The position numbers were made by a program, and so were the translations under genes. From Boesenbergia rotunda (Eukaryota > Streptophyta > Magnoliopsida > Zingiberales > Zingiberaceae), in NCBI GenBank assembly GCA_024364735.1, contig JAGFNQ010005416.1, positions 1 through 64,000 of the forward strand: a stretch of DNA of 64,000 bases. Reading direction: 5' to 3'. Positions 37,191 through 49,167 of the stretch are shown piece after piece (within the stretch, counting starts at the first letter, position 1; every line of letters begins with the position of its first letter). The notes beneath the pieces were generated by a model that did no database searches, was not told where the DNA came from, and was given only the letters and a program-made list of their open reading frames with translations.

Positions 37191-37459
37191 TCTCTTTCTC
37201 TATGGTGTATAGAGAATAAATAAGAAATAAACGCATATTTTCTTTTACTAACTTGCTTCACTATCTCTATGCATACATTAGCATATCATAGTAATACCAT
37301 CCGGCTTTTCTACTATCATGCACTTACTAATACTAGCAGTCAATAAAGAAAGCATATTAACAAAAACAAAACAACATTAAATTTCTTACTTGGTAGGCGG
37401 CAGGGTTGATGCTTGATGTCAGTGTGGCGGAAGGGTGGAGACCTGCTCTGATACCACTC
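37191..37459 (-). promoter_or_regulatory. Gypsy int1 leader with primer binding site
   Basis: Short leader between the 5' LTR and gag. Minus-strand TGGTATCAGAGC at 37445-37456 is the initiator methionine tRNA site, three bases inside LTR2. Confidence 0.85.
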
Positions 37460-39633
37460 TGTGACGGCCCGACTTCTTCTCTACCCTCTACTTAAGCCGG
37501 GTCGTCGCTTGAGCTTAACCTCAACTTTACCTTACCCTTAGCCTTAGGTTACACCTTCTCCTTGTCTTATTACGGACCGTTACTCCATTACTCCTCCGCT
37601 ACTTTGAGGCATGGCGAAATGCGGAATTACTTTTTTTTTTTTCCTACCTTAGACGAACCGTTACCTTGTCTACTACTTGGTAAATCATACTATCTCTGGA
37701 CAGGGAAGGACACGCCCAAGGCGTGTTGACTGACACGCCCGTGGCCCCGGCTGTGCTGGCTGACACGCCCGTGGGGCGGATGGGCACGCCCGCGTCTGTC
37801 ACCGCAGAGGTCTGCCAGTGAACGACACGCCCGGGGCGTGCTGAAGAGCACGCCCGTGCCCGTGTCCTCCTCTGCTACTGAAGAAAAGAAAATGCAGCGG
37901 ATAAAACTTAATTCAAAAACTCACAGAACATATAGTTTCAAGCCATACACAGACATAGCACCATTTCTATACTCCATACTAGTTTTCTAACCATTTTAGC
38001 CAATCAAAACAACTTCTTCAACTTGCAGTTAGGACTTTTACGGAACTTAACCAAACTAACCAAACGTATGGAAAATCATAAGTAAACATCTTCAAGTTGT
38101 ATCAACTTCCTACTCTATGCGGAAATTAAACACATTGGTTCACTCTTTACCATTCAAAACATAAAACTAAATGTTTCTAAATACCGAAACTCTGCTCATA
38201 CTCAATCCAACGGATCTTTTTCCCCGGTTCCACCTCCACTGAACATCAATGCAAGTCCTGTCGCCTCCCAACTTACGCTTTCTCTTTTCCTTTATCTGCA
38301 ATAGAAGGAAAATGCAACTAATAAGCACAATGCTTAGTAAGTAAATCCCTACTCACAAAATCATGATGTCAATACTAAACATGCTCATTTCAAGGAATGA
38401 TTTAAAACTTTACTTACTTCAAAACTTACAACTAAACATGCTTACAACTTGAATCACTTTATCATGCTTGTTAATGTATCAATGTACACAACTAACCATG
38501 CTTACTACTTGAACTACTTTATCATGCTTGCATTGTAACAAGGTACACATATAATAATTAAACACTTTCTCCAAAAAGGAACTACTTGATCATACTTATA
38601 TACTTGAAAATAATAATCAACTTTCTCTTTAGGCCTTGACTTGTACCATGGTATCAGTGTACCAACTGCGCGCTTTTCTAATAGGTTGCGAGGTAGCTAG
38701 CCACCGCACCCTATTAGAACTTTACTTTCTAACTTTCGATGGGCCTTACATTTGCCCGGTACATGTCTCTTTCTCAAAGTAAAATACTTTTCTTACTTAC
38801 CATACTTAAACTTATCACTTTACTTGTTTTTGCATATATTTGCATGCTAAAAACCTTTACTTTTCTCACTTTAACTTTCATCGAGCACCTTGTGTGCTCC
38901 TTAACTCAAATTCACTTTTAGGTCTTTTCATAAGTATGAAAACTCATCATGCTTGGCCTACATACATTCAATACAAACAAATTGAATTTCTAACATGATA
39001 AAACATGCAACTTTAATAGCTAAAACATAGAATAGCAAAATTCTCTTCACCATGCTTCTACTTTTCGAAAACTAGGGTTCTACAATGAGAATTTCGAAAC
39101 GAAACTACTCCTATTGCAGGTGAGCGATTTACTTACTCGTTCTTGAAGAAAACTCACAAAACAGGGAGAAAACTCCCTAACAAAATCCTTTTTCTTCCTC
39201 CTTGTAAAAAGCTTCCACCTTTAGCCCTAGGAAGGAACCCTAGATGCTTCTACTCAAGGGGAAAGAGAAGAAACGAAGAAGAAGACCCCTTGAATCCTCT
39301 GTTTTCGCAACCTCCTCGCCTCTCTTCTTCTCTCGCGCAGCCCCCAACCCTAGTTTGGGTTTTCACGCGACTTAAGCGGGGCTTAAATACCCCTTAATGA
39401 AACAGGCTAAATCAAGCATAATATTATTTCGTTTCATATCCTTGTGTGCTTGATACCCTAGCCCAGCTGGTTGCTTGGCTTCCCTTCCTCCCTGTGGTCG
39501 CGGGTTCAATCCCCACCCGACCCCTTTTATTTTTTTTTTCTTATTTTGATCCGAAAAAATGCTATAATATTCCGAAAAATGCTAGAAAAATTCCTAAAAA
39601 TCCCTAATATTACCAGGAAATTATTGGGTGTTA
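37460..39633 (-). repeat. Gypsy LTR2, a mosaic of two LTR subfamilies
   Basis: The left ~1.4 kb carries the LTR4 variants: a 60-bp segment at 38471-38530 and at least six single-base differences from LTR1. The right part (from about 39160) is LTR1-type and differs strongly from LTR3/LTR4. It lacks its terminal CA and joins pol sequence of int2 directly. Confidence 0.85.
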
Positions 39634-42600
39634 TTCATGATTGGGACACAAAACGGTCACCATATAGAGTATCCCACTGTCAGATACTCTAAACTCTTTA
39701 CTCTCTCCTTCTTGCATCTCCTGCTTGATCCTTTGGATATCAAATCCTCAGCTTGCTCTTTCTGTATCTCTTCAAGCAAAGTTGACTCTAGTGTCAATAG
39801 GCTAGCTGCCATCAATAATCTCCACTCCATAATCTACTATCTCCTTCTGTAATGGTGGTGCCAATGATGATAAGGACATCAAAGTGGCACAAGTCTTTCT
39901 ACTCAGTGCATCTGCTACTCTATTTGCCTTACCAGGGTGGTAAAGAATCTCACAGTCATAGTCCTTCACTAACTCGAGCCACCTTCGCTGTCTCATATTG
40001 AGGTCTTTCTGAGTGAAGAAATATTTCAGACTCTGGTGATCTGTATAAATCTTACACTGCACTCCATACAAGTAATGCCTCCATATCTTTAGAGCAAAGA
40101 CTACAGCTGCCAACTCCAGATCATGAGTGGGGTAATTCTTTTCATATCTTGAGTTGCCTGGAAGCATAAGCTATGACTTTGCCTTCTTGCATAAGGACTG
40201 CTCCAAGTCCTAGCTTTGATGCATCACTGTATATATCAAAGCTCTTATCACCTTCGGGTACTGTAAGGATAGGAGCGCTGGTCAGTCTCTTCTTCAACTC
40301 AAGGAAACTCTGCTCACAGTCCTCAGTCCACTCATACTTCTTATTCTTTCTGGTAAGGGCTGTAAGTGGAGAAGCTATCTTTGAAAAGCCTTCCACAAAC
40401 CTTCGGTAGTATCCTGCTAATCCCAGAAAACTCCTAATCTCACTGGCATTATTCGGTGGACTCCAATTACTAACTGCTTCAATCTTGGCTGGGTCTACCA
40501 TTATTCCTTCTTTGGAAATAATGTGGCCTAGAAAGGCTACCTGGTCGAGCCAAAACTCACACTTTGAGAATTTGGCGTACAACTCCTTCTGCTGCAAGGT
40601 CTCCAATACTATCTTCAGGTGTTCTTCATGTTCTTCCTGAGTCTTTGAATACACTAGGACATCATCAATGAAGACAATGACGAACTTGTCAAGAAAGTCC
40701 TTGAACACTCTATTCATTAGATCCATAAATGTCGCAGGGGCGTTTGTCACTCCAAAGGGCATGACTACAAACTCGTAGTGCCCATATCTTGTACTGAAAG
40801 CAGTCCTTGGCACATCACTCTCCTTCACTCTAAGCTGATGGTAACCTGATCGCAGGTCTATCTTGGAGAATACTATGGCTCCCTTCAGCTGGTCAAATAA
40901 ATCATCTATCCTCGGCAAAGGATATCTGTTCTTGATGGTCACCTTATTCAAAGCTCGGTAATCTATGCACATTCGCATAGATCCATCCTTCTTCTTGACA
41001 AACAATACAGGAGCTCCCCAAGGTGAATGACTAGGGCGGATAAAACCCTTGTCAAGCAGCTCTTGCAACTGTTCTTGCAATTCTTTCAGTTCTGCTGGCG
41101 CCATGCGATAAGGTGCCTTGAAATTGGGTTGGTTCCTGGGGCCAACTCAATTTCAAACTCAATTTCCCGATTGGGAGGGAGTCCTGGTAACTCTTCAGGA
41201 AACACCTCAGGATAGTCACAGACTACTCTCACATCTTCTTTCTTTAATTCTTCTCTTTGACTTGCATCCACTATATGAGCTAGAAAACCAGAACATCCCT
41301 TTTTAACATCCTCTGAGCTTGTAAGGTAGATAAGAACCTTTTTGTCTTTCTCTTCGGGTCTCCAATAAATTCAAATGGAGGTTCTGCTTCTGGTGTAAAC
41401 TTGACCTTTCTCTTGCGGCAGTCTATAGAAGCACTGTACTTGCTCAAGAAATCCATCCCTAAAATGACATCGTAATCCTTCATCTCAAGGACTACCAAGT
41501 CACCATAGAGCTCCCGGTTGGAAATCCTGATTGGTACTGCCCTTAACCTCTGAGTAGAGGTCATTACTTCCCCTGACGGTAAGGTTGTTAAAAACTTTTG
41601 ACCCAAACTTTCTGGTGGATCCCTAGCTTTTTAGAGAAAAGTATGGATACAAAAGAATGGGTTGCCCCAGTATCGAATAACACAATAGCATACTGAGATG
41701 AGATGGGTATTCGACCTGTGACCACAGTAGGAGCATTTGCCACATCTTCCTTGGTGATGGAGAAAATCCTGGCGTTGGTTGTGGCTGGTGGGGCTTCCAT
41801 CCTCATCTGACTGTAATAAGATCCCTCCATGATTGGCTGCATCTGGTGCAGCTGAGCAGGTCCACCTCCGTACTGAAGAAACTGGGGTGGAGGCGGCTTT
41901 GCTTTAGGACAAGCCTTGGCCAGATGCCCTACTACTCCACATATATAGCAAGCTCCAACACTTGACTTGTTAGGGCAAGCCTTCATCATGTGCCCCTCTG
42001 CTCCGCATATATGGCATCCACTCATGCCCTGACGACACGCTCCAGGATGTGTCTTCCCACACTTTGGGCAAGGAGGATACTTGAGTTGCTTGTTTGATGT
42101 GCCCCCTTTGTTGCCCTCAGAGGTCTTCTGGTCTCCCTGCTTCCTCTTGCCTAAATTTTCTTTCCAGTTCTGTTGGTTCTGAGCACTCCTCTGGGACTTC
42201 TGGGTTGATGCTTGTTGTTGTTGCACCCGTGTGGCCTTTATACTATTTAAGTAGTGCTCAGTAATCAAAGCGCTACTTACTAATTCTTCTGAAGTCTGTG
42301 GTCTGTTACCACTGCCAGCCACATTCAAGCTATCTGAGGTCTCAGCATCTTGAGCATCAACCTAACCCTTTCCTTTTCAGTGCTAACTAGCTCTGGGCAT
42401 AAGCGAGCTAGTCGATTGAATTTCTTCACTGCCTCATCTACAGTCAGATCTCCTTGGCGGAACTCAGTGAATTCATCATAGTGCTTGTTGGTCACCTTCA
42501 TGTGAAAGTATTCTTCCAGAAATTCTGCTTCAAAGTCGGCCCAGGTCATCTGATTCACATTCCTCTTAGCTTTCACTCTTTCCCACCACATCCTAGCATC

Positions 42601-42984
42601 TCCAGTAAGGCAGAAGGATGTGCATTTTATCTTCTCTACCTCGGGCCAGTCCAGTAACTCCATTATACTTTCCACCGTCTTGAACCATGCCTGAGCATCC
42701 CATGGTTCACTTGTGCCAGAAAAATTTTCGGGCTTCAGTCTCTGCCACTGGACCAAATATGCTTCCTGTCTCACTTCTCTTGTCTGAGGTACTGGGGGAG
42801 TCTCTGTCACCGCTGGTGCCACTACTTGTGCCACTGGTGCCACTGGCGCCACTGGCGTGGCAACAGGGGCGGCTTGCTGATTAGTCATCAAGGCAGCAAT
42901 GACTTGCTGCTGCTCAGCAAGTTGCCTCTGAAGCTGGGCCACCACTCCTTGCAGATCTGTGGGTGGTACTGACTCAGTTGACTC
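39634..42984 (-). pseudogene. Gypsy int2 gag-pol, truncated at both ends
   Basis: Matches int3 from RNase H through RT, protease and zinc knuckles to the early gag (ESTESVPPTDLQG). It lacks the integrase, the chromodomain, the polypurine tract and the first ~20 gag codons with leader and primer site. The remaining coding is split by single-base losses near 40145, 41120, 41300, 41615 and 42330. Key residues survive in pieces: FIDD, DTG and all three CCHC knuckles. Several changes are shared with int3 and absent from int1, such as the shorter T-run near 41300, so int2 and int3 are sister copies. Confidence 0.9.
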
Positions 42985-44168
42985 TTACAACTAAACATGC
43001 TTACAACTTGAATCACTTTATCATGCTTGTTAATGTATCAATGTACACAACTAACCATGCTTACTACTTGAACTACTTTATCATGCTTGCATTGTAACAA
43101 GGTACACATATAATAATTAAACACTTTCTCCAAAAAGGAACTACTTGATCATACTTATATACTTGAAAATAATAATCAACTTTCTCTTTAGGCCTTGACA
43201 TTGTACCATGGTATCAGTGTACCAACTGCGCGCTTTTCTAATAGGTTGCGAGGTAGCTAGCCACCGCACCCTATTAGAACTTTACTTTCTAACTTTCGAT
43301 GGGCCTTACATTTGCCCGGTACATGTCTCTTTCTCAAAGTAAAATACTTTTCTTACTTACCATACTTAAACTTATCACTTTACTTGTTTTTGCATATATT
43401 TGCATGCTAAAAACCTTTACTTTTCTCACTTTAACTTTCCATCGAGCACCTTGTGTGCTCCTTAACTCAAATTCACTTTTAGGTCTTTTCATAAGTATGA
43501 AAACTCATCATGCTTGGCCTACATACATTCAATACAAACAAATTGAATTTCTAACATGATAAAACATGCAACTTTAATAGCTAAAACATAGAATAGCAAA
43601 ATTCTCTTCACCATGCTTCTACTTTTCGAAAACTAGGGTTCTACAATGAGAATTTCGAAACGAAACTACTCCTATTGCAGGTGAGCGATTTACTTACTTC
43701 GTTCTTGAAGAAAACTCACAAAAACGGGGAGAAAACTCCCTAACGAAATCCTTTCCCCTCCTCCTTGTGCAAAGCTTCCACCTTTAGCCCTAGGAAACAA
43801 TCCTAGGTCTTCTCTACTCAAGGGAAACGAAGAAGAAATGAAGAGCTCCTTGAATTCGCCTCCTCTCGCACCCTCTTCGCCCTCCAAATCGCGCGGCCAC
43901 AACTCCTCCTAGGGTTTCACGCGACTTAAGTGGGGGTTAAATACCTCTTCATGCAAAAGCCTAACTACTTCATAACATTATTTCTCTCCTTTCTTTTCTG
44001 TGCTTGATACCCTAGCCCAGCTGGTTCGTTGGCTTCCCTTCCTCCCTGTGGTCGCGGGTTCAATCCCCACCCAACCCCTTTTATTTTTTTTTTCCATTTT
44101 TATTCCGAAAAATACTAGAAAATTTCCTAAAAATCCCTAATAATATAAGAAAATTATAGGGTATTACA
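42985..44168 (-). repeat. Gypsy LTR3, missing its first ~970 bp (plus-strand left part)
   Basis: Begins inside the LTR at the point matching 38429 of LTR2 and runs to the proper end GGGTATTACA. The sequence from 43720 is of the LTR4 subfamily. The int3 purine tract GGTGAGGGGGAT adjoins at 44169-44180. Confidence 0.85.
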
Positions 44169-44203
44169 ATCCCCCTCACCTTGTAAAAAGTTCGTCCTCG
44201 AAC

Positions 44204-47200
44204 TTAGAACAGCTCCGGATACTTTTGCCTCATGCTATCCTCCGATTCCCAAGTTGCCTCTTCATACTTCTGATTCAGCCATAACACTTTCACTAGCGGT
44301 ACCTCTTTGTTCCTCAGCTTCTTAACTGCTCGATCTATTATCTGAATAGGTCGACTTTCATAACTGAGATCTTCCTGAACTTGTACCATCTGTGGCTCAA
44401 TCACTTGGTTGGCATCTGGGAGGTGCTTCTTTAACATTGAAACATGAAATACGTTATGTATTGCTGACATTTCTGAAGGTAGCTCCAACTCATAAGCTAC
44501 TTTACCAACTCTCTTTATCACTGGGTAAGGTCCTACGTATCGAGGACTTAGCTTGCCTTTCTTACCAAATCTCATCACTCCCTTCATAGGTGCTACTTTG
44601 AGGAAAACTGTATCCCCAACTTCAAACTCTAACGGCCTACGACGTACATCTGCATAACTCTTCTGCCTACTCTGAGCAGTCTCTATCCTCTGGCGGATGC
44701 TCCTGATTGCTTCTGTGGTATCCTCTATAAGATCAGTCTGAGATCCCATTTCTTTCTTCTCACTACTCTCATACCAACAGAGGGGAGATCTACACTTCCT
44801 CCCATAAAGAGCTTCATAGGGTGCCATCCCAATAGTAGCTTGGTAACTGTTATTGTAGGCAAACTCTGCTAAACTTAAATACTTGCACCAACTGCCCTTG
44901 AAATCTAATGCACAAGCTCTGAGCATATCCTCTAGAATCTGATTCACTCTCTCTGTCTGTCCATCAGTCTGGGGATGGAAAGCCGTGCTAAACTTCAGTT
45001 TGGTGCCTAGCGCTGTCTGTACACACTCCCAAAAGCGTGAAGTGAAACGACCATCCCTATCTGAGATAATGGTCTTCGGAACTCCATGTAGTCGGATCAC
45101 TTCCTGTACGTATATCTGAGCTAACTTCTCAATTGAGTAAGATACTCTGATCGCCAAAAAGTGGGCGGACTTGGTCAATCTGTCTACTATCACCCAAATA
45201 GCATCATAGCCATTTGTTGTCTTTGGTAGACCAACTATGAAATCCATGGCTATGTCTTCCCACTTCCACTCTGGAATCTGAATGGGTTGTAGAACACCTC
45301 CTGGTCTCTGGTGTTCTGCTTTAACTCTCTGACATGTCAGGCAGGTGCTGACATACTTAGCTATGTCTCTCTTCATTCCTGACCACCAAAATCTTCTTTT
45401 CAAATCCTGGTACATCTTAGTGGAACCAGGATGCATTGAGTAGGGAGTTCCATGGGCTTCTTCAAGAATCTTCTTTCTCAGCTCTTCATGATTGGGACAC
45501 ACAAACGGTCACCATAGTAGAGTATCCCACTGTCAGATACTCTAAACTCTTTACTCTCTCCTTCTTGCATCTCCTGCTTGATCCTTTGGATATCAGAATC
45601 CTCAGCTTGCTCTTTCTGTATCTCTTCAAGCAAAGTTGACTCTAGTGTCAATAGGCTAGCTGCCCATCAATAATCTCCACTCCATAATCTACTATCTCCT
45701 TCTGTAATGGTGGTGCCAATGATGATAAGGACATCAAAGTGGCACAAGTCTTTCTACTCAGTGCATCTGCTACTCTATTTGCCTTACCAGGGTGGTAAAG
45801 AATCTCACAGTCATAGTCCTTCACTAACTCGAGCCACCTTCGCTGTCTCATATTGAGGTCTTTCTGAGTGAAGAAATATTTCAGACTCTGGTGATCTGTA
45901 TAAATCTTACACTGCACTCCATACAAGTAATGCCTCCATATCTTTAGAGCAAAGACTACAGCTGCCAACTCCAGATCATGAGTGGGGTAATTCTTTTCAT
46001 AGTCTTGAGTTGCCTGGAAGCATAAGCTATGACTTTGCCTTCTTGCATAAGGACTGCTCCAAGTCCTAGCTTTGATGCATCACTGTATATATCAAAGCTC
46101 TTATCACCTTCGGGTACTGTAAGGATAGGAGCGCTGGTCAGTCTCTTCTTCAACTCAAGGAAACTCTGCTCACAGTCCTCAGTCCACTCATACTTCTTAT
46201 TCTTTCTGGTAAGGGCTGTAAGTGGAGAAGCTATCTTTGAAAAGCCTTCCACAAACCTTCGGTAGTATCCTGCTAATCCCAGAAAACTCCTAATCTCACT
46301 GGCATTATTCGGTGGACTCCAATTACTAACTGCTTCAATCTTGGCTGGGTCTACCATTATTCCTTCTTTGGAAATAATGTGGCCTAGAAAGGCTACCTGG
46401 TCGAGCCAAAACTCACACTTTGAGAATTTGGCGTACAACTCCTTCTGCTGCAAGGTCTCCAATACTATCTTCAGGTGTTCTTCATGTTCTTCCTGAGTCT
46501 TTGAATACACTAGGACATCATCAATGAAGACAATGACGAACTTGTCAAGAAAGTCCTTGAACACTCTATTCATTAGATCCATAAATGTCGCAGGGGCGTT
46601 TGTCACTCCAAAGGGCATGACTACAAACTCGTAGTGCCCATATCTTGTACTGAAAGCAGTCCTTGGCACATCACTCTCCTTCACTCTAAGCTGATGGTAA
46701 CCTGATCGCAGGTCTATCTTGGAGAATACTATGGCTCCCTTCAGCTGGTCAAATAAATCATCTATCCTCGGCAAAGGATATCTGTTCTTGATGGTCACCT
46801 TATTCAAAGCTCGGTAATCTATGCACATTCGCATAGATCCATCCTTCTTCTTGACAAACAATACAGGAGCTCCCCAAGGTGAATGACTAGGGCGGATAAA
46901 ACCCTTGTCAAGCAGCTCTTGCAACTGTTCTTGCAATTCTTTCAGTTCTGCTGGCGCCATGCGATAAGGTGCCTTCGAAATTGGGTTGGTTCCTGGGGCC
47001 AACTCAATTTCAAACTCAATTTCCCGATTGGGAGGGAGTCCTGGTAACTTTCAGGAAACACCTCAGGATAGTCACAGACTACTCTCACATCTTCTTTCTT
47101 TAATTCTTCTCTTTGACTTGCATCCACTATATGAGCTAGAAAACCAGAACATCCCTTTTTAACATCCTCTGAGCTTGTAAGGTAGATAAGAACCTTTTTG

Positions 47201-48899
47201 TCTTTCTCTTCGGGTCTCCAATAAATTCAAATGGAGGTTCTGCTTCTGGTGTAAACTTGACCTTTCTCTTGCGGCAGTCTATAGCAGCACTGTACTTGCT
47301 CAAGAAATCCATCCCTAAAATGACATCGTAATCCTTCATCTCAAGGACTACCAAGTCACCATAGAGCTCCCGGTTGGAAATCCTGATTGGTACTGCCCTT
47401 AACCTCTGAGTAGAGGTCATTACTTCCCCTGACGGTAAGGTTGTTAAAAACTTTTGACCCAAACTTTCTGGTGGGATCCCTAGCTTTTTAGAGAAAAGTA
47501 TGGATACAAAAGAATGGGTTGCCCCAGTATCGAATAACACAATAGCATACTGAGATGAGATGGGTATTCGACCTGTGACCACGGTAGGAGCATTTGCCAC
47601 ATCTTCCTTGGTGATGGAGAAAATCCTGGCGTTGGTTGTGGCTGGTGGGGCTTCCATCCTCATCTGACTGTAATAAGATCCCTCCATGATTGGCTGCATC
47701 TGGTGCAGCTGAGCAGGTCCACCTCCGTACTGAAGAAACTGGGGTGGAGGCGGCTTTGCTTTAGGACAAGCCTTGGCCAGATGCCCTACTACTCCACATA
47801 TATAGCAAGCTCCAACACTTGACTTGTTAGGGCAAGCCTTCATCATGTGCCCCTCTGCTCCGCATATATGGCATCCACTCATGCCCTGACGACACGCTCC
47901 AGGATGTGTCTTCCCACACTTTGGGCAAGGAGGATACTTGAGTTGCTTGTTTGATGTGCCCCCTTTGTTGCCCTCAGAGGTCTTCTGGTCTCCCTGCTTC
48001 CTCTTGCCTAAATTTTCTTTCCAGTTCTGTTGGTTCTGAGCACTCCTCTGGGACTTCTGGGTTGATGCTTGTTGTTGTTGCACCCGTGTGGCCTTTATAC
48101 TATTTAAGTAGTGCTCAGTAATCAAAGCGCTACTTACTAATTCTTCTGAAGTCTGTGGTCTGTTACCACTGCCAGCCACATTCAATGCTATCTGAGGTCT
48201 CAGCATCTTGAGCATCAACCTAACCCTTTCCTTTTCAGTGCTAACTAGCTCTGGGCATAAGCGAGCTAGTCGATTGAATTTCTTCACTGCCTCATCTACA
48301 GTCAGATCTCCTTGGCGGAACTCAGTGAATTCATCATAGTGCTTGTTGGTCACCTTCATGTGAAAGTATTCTTCCAGAAATTCTGCTTCAAAGTCGGCCC
48401 AGGTCATCTGATTCACATTCCTCTTAGCTTTCACTCTTTCCCACCACATCCTAGCATCTCCAGTAAGGCAGAAGGATGTGCATTTTATCTTCTCTACCTC
48501 GGGCCAGTCCAGTAACTCCATTATACTTTCCACCGTCTTGAACCATGCCTGAGCATCCCATGGTTCACTTGTGCCAGAAAAATTTTCGGGCTTCAGTCTC
48601 TGCCACTGGACCAAATATGCTTCCTGTCTCACTTCTCTTGTCTGAGGTACTGGGGGAGTCTCTGTCACCGCTGGTGCCACTACTTGTGCCACTGGTGCCA
48701 CTGGCGCCACTGGCGTGGCAACAGGGGCGGCTTGCTGATTAGTCATCAAGGCAGCAATGACTTGCTGCTGCTCAGCAAGTTGCCTCTGAAGCTGGGCCAC
48801 CACTCCTTGCAGATCTGTGGGTGGTACTGACTCAGTTGACTCCTGCTCTCTAGGAGTCCGCTCCTCATTTCGGACAGTTCTGGGACGTCCTCTCGCCAT
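44204..48899 (-). pseudogene. Gypsy int3 gag-pol with intact integrase and chromodomain
   Basis: The gag-protease part (48899-47136, 587 codons) keeps three CCHC knuckles and LFDTGA. RT and RNase H follow in frames broken near 47150, 47050, 46005 and 45655. A break near 45500 precedes a 432-codon frame (45502-44204) with the complete integrase: HHCC finger, the catalytic Asp of the MDFIVG segment, SDRDG, and Glu 36 residues later. The frame ends in a chromodomain (PIQIIDRAVKKLRNKE to MRQKYPELF) with tryptophans in LVKVLW and ATWE. Chromodomains of this clade guide integration to heterochromatin. Every break is a single-base loss relative to int1, so the amino-acid sequence is otherwise well preserved and the element is young. 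Confidence 0.9.
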
Positions 48900-49167
48900 T
48901 CTCTTTCTCTATGGTGTATAGAGAATAAATAAGAAATAAACGCATATTTTCTTTTACTAACTTGCTTCACTATCTCTATGCATACATTAGCATATCATAG
49001 TAATACCATCCGGCTTTTCTACTATCATGCACTTACTAATACTAGCAGTCAATAAAGAAAGCATATTAACAAAACAAAACAACATTAAATTTCTTACTTG
49101 GTAGGCGGCAGGGTTGATGCTTGATGTCAGTGTGGCGGAAGGGTGGAGACCTGCTCTGATACCACTC
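48900..49167 (-). promoter_or_regulatory. Gypsy int3 leader with primer binding site
   Basis: Nearly identical to 37191-37459. TGGTATCAGAGC on the minus strand at 49153-49164. Confidence 0.85.
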
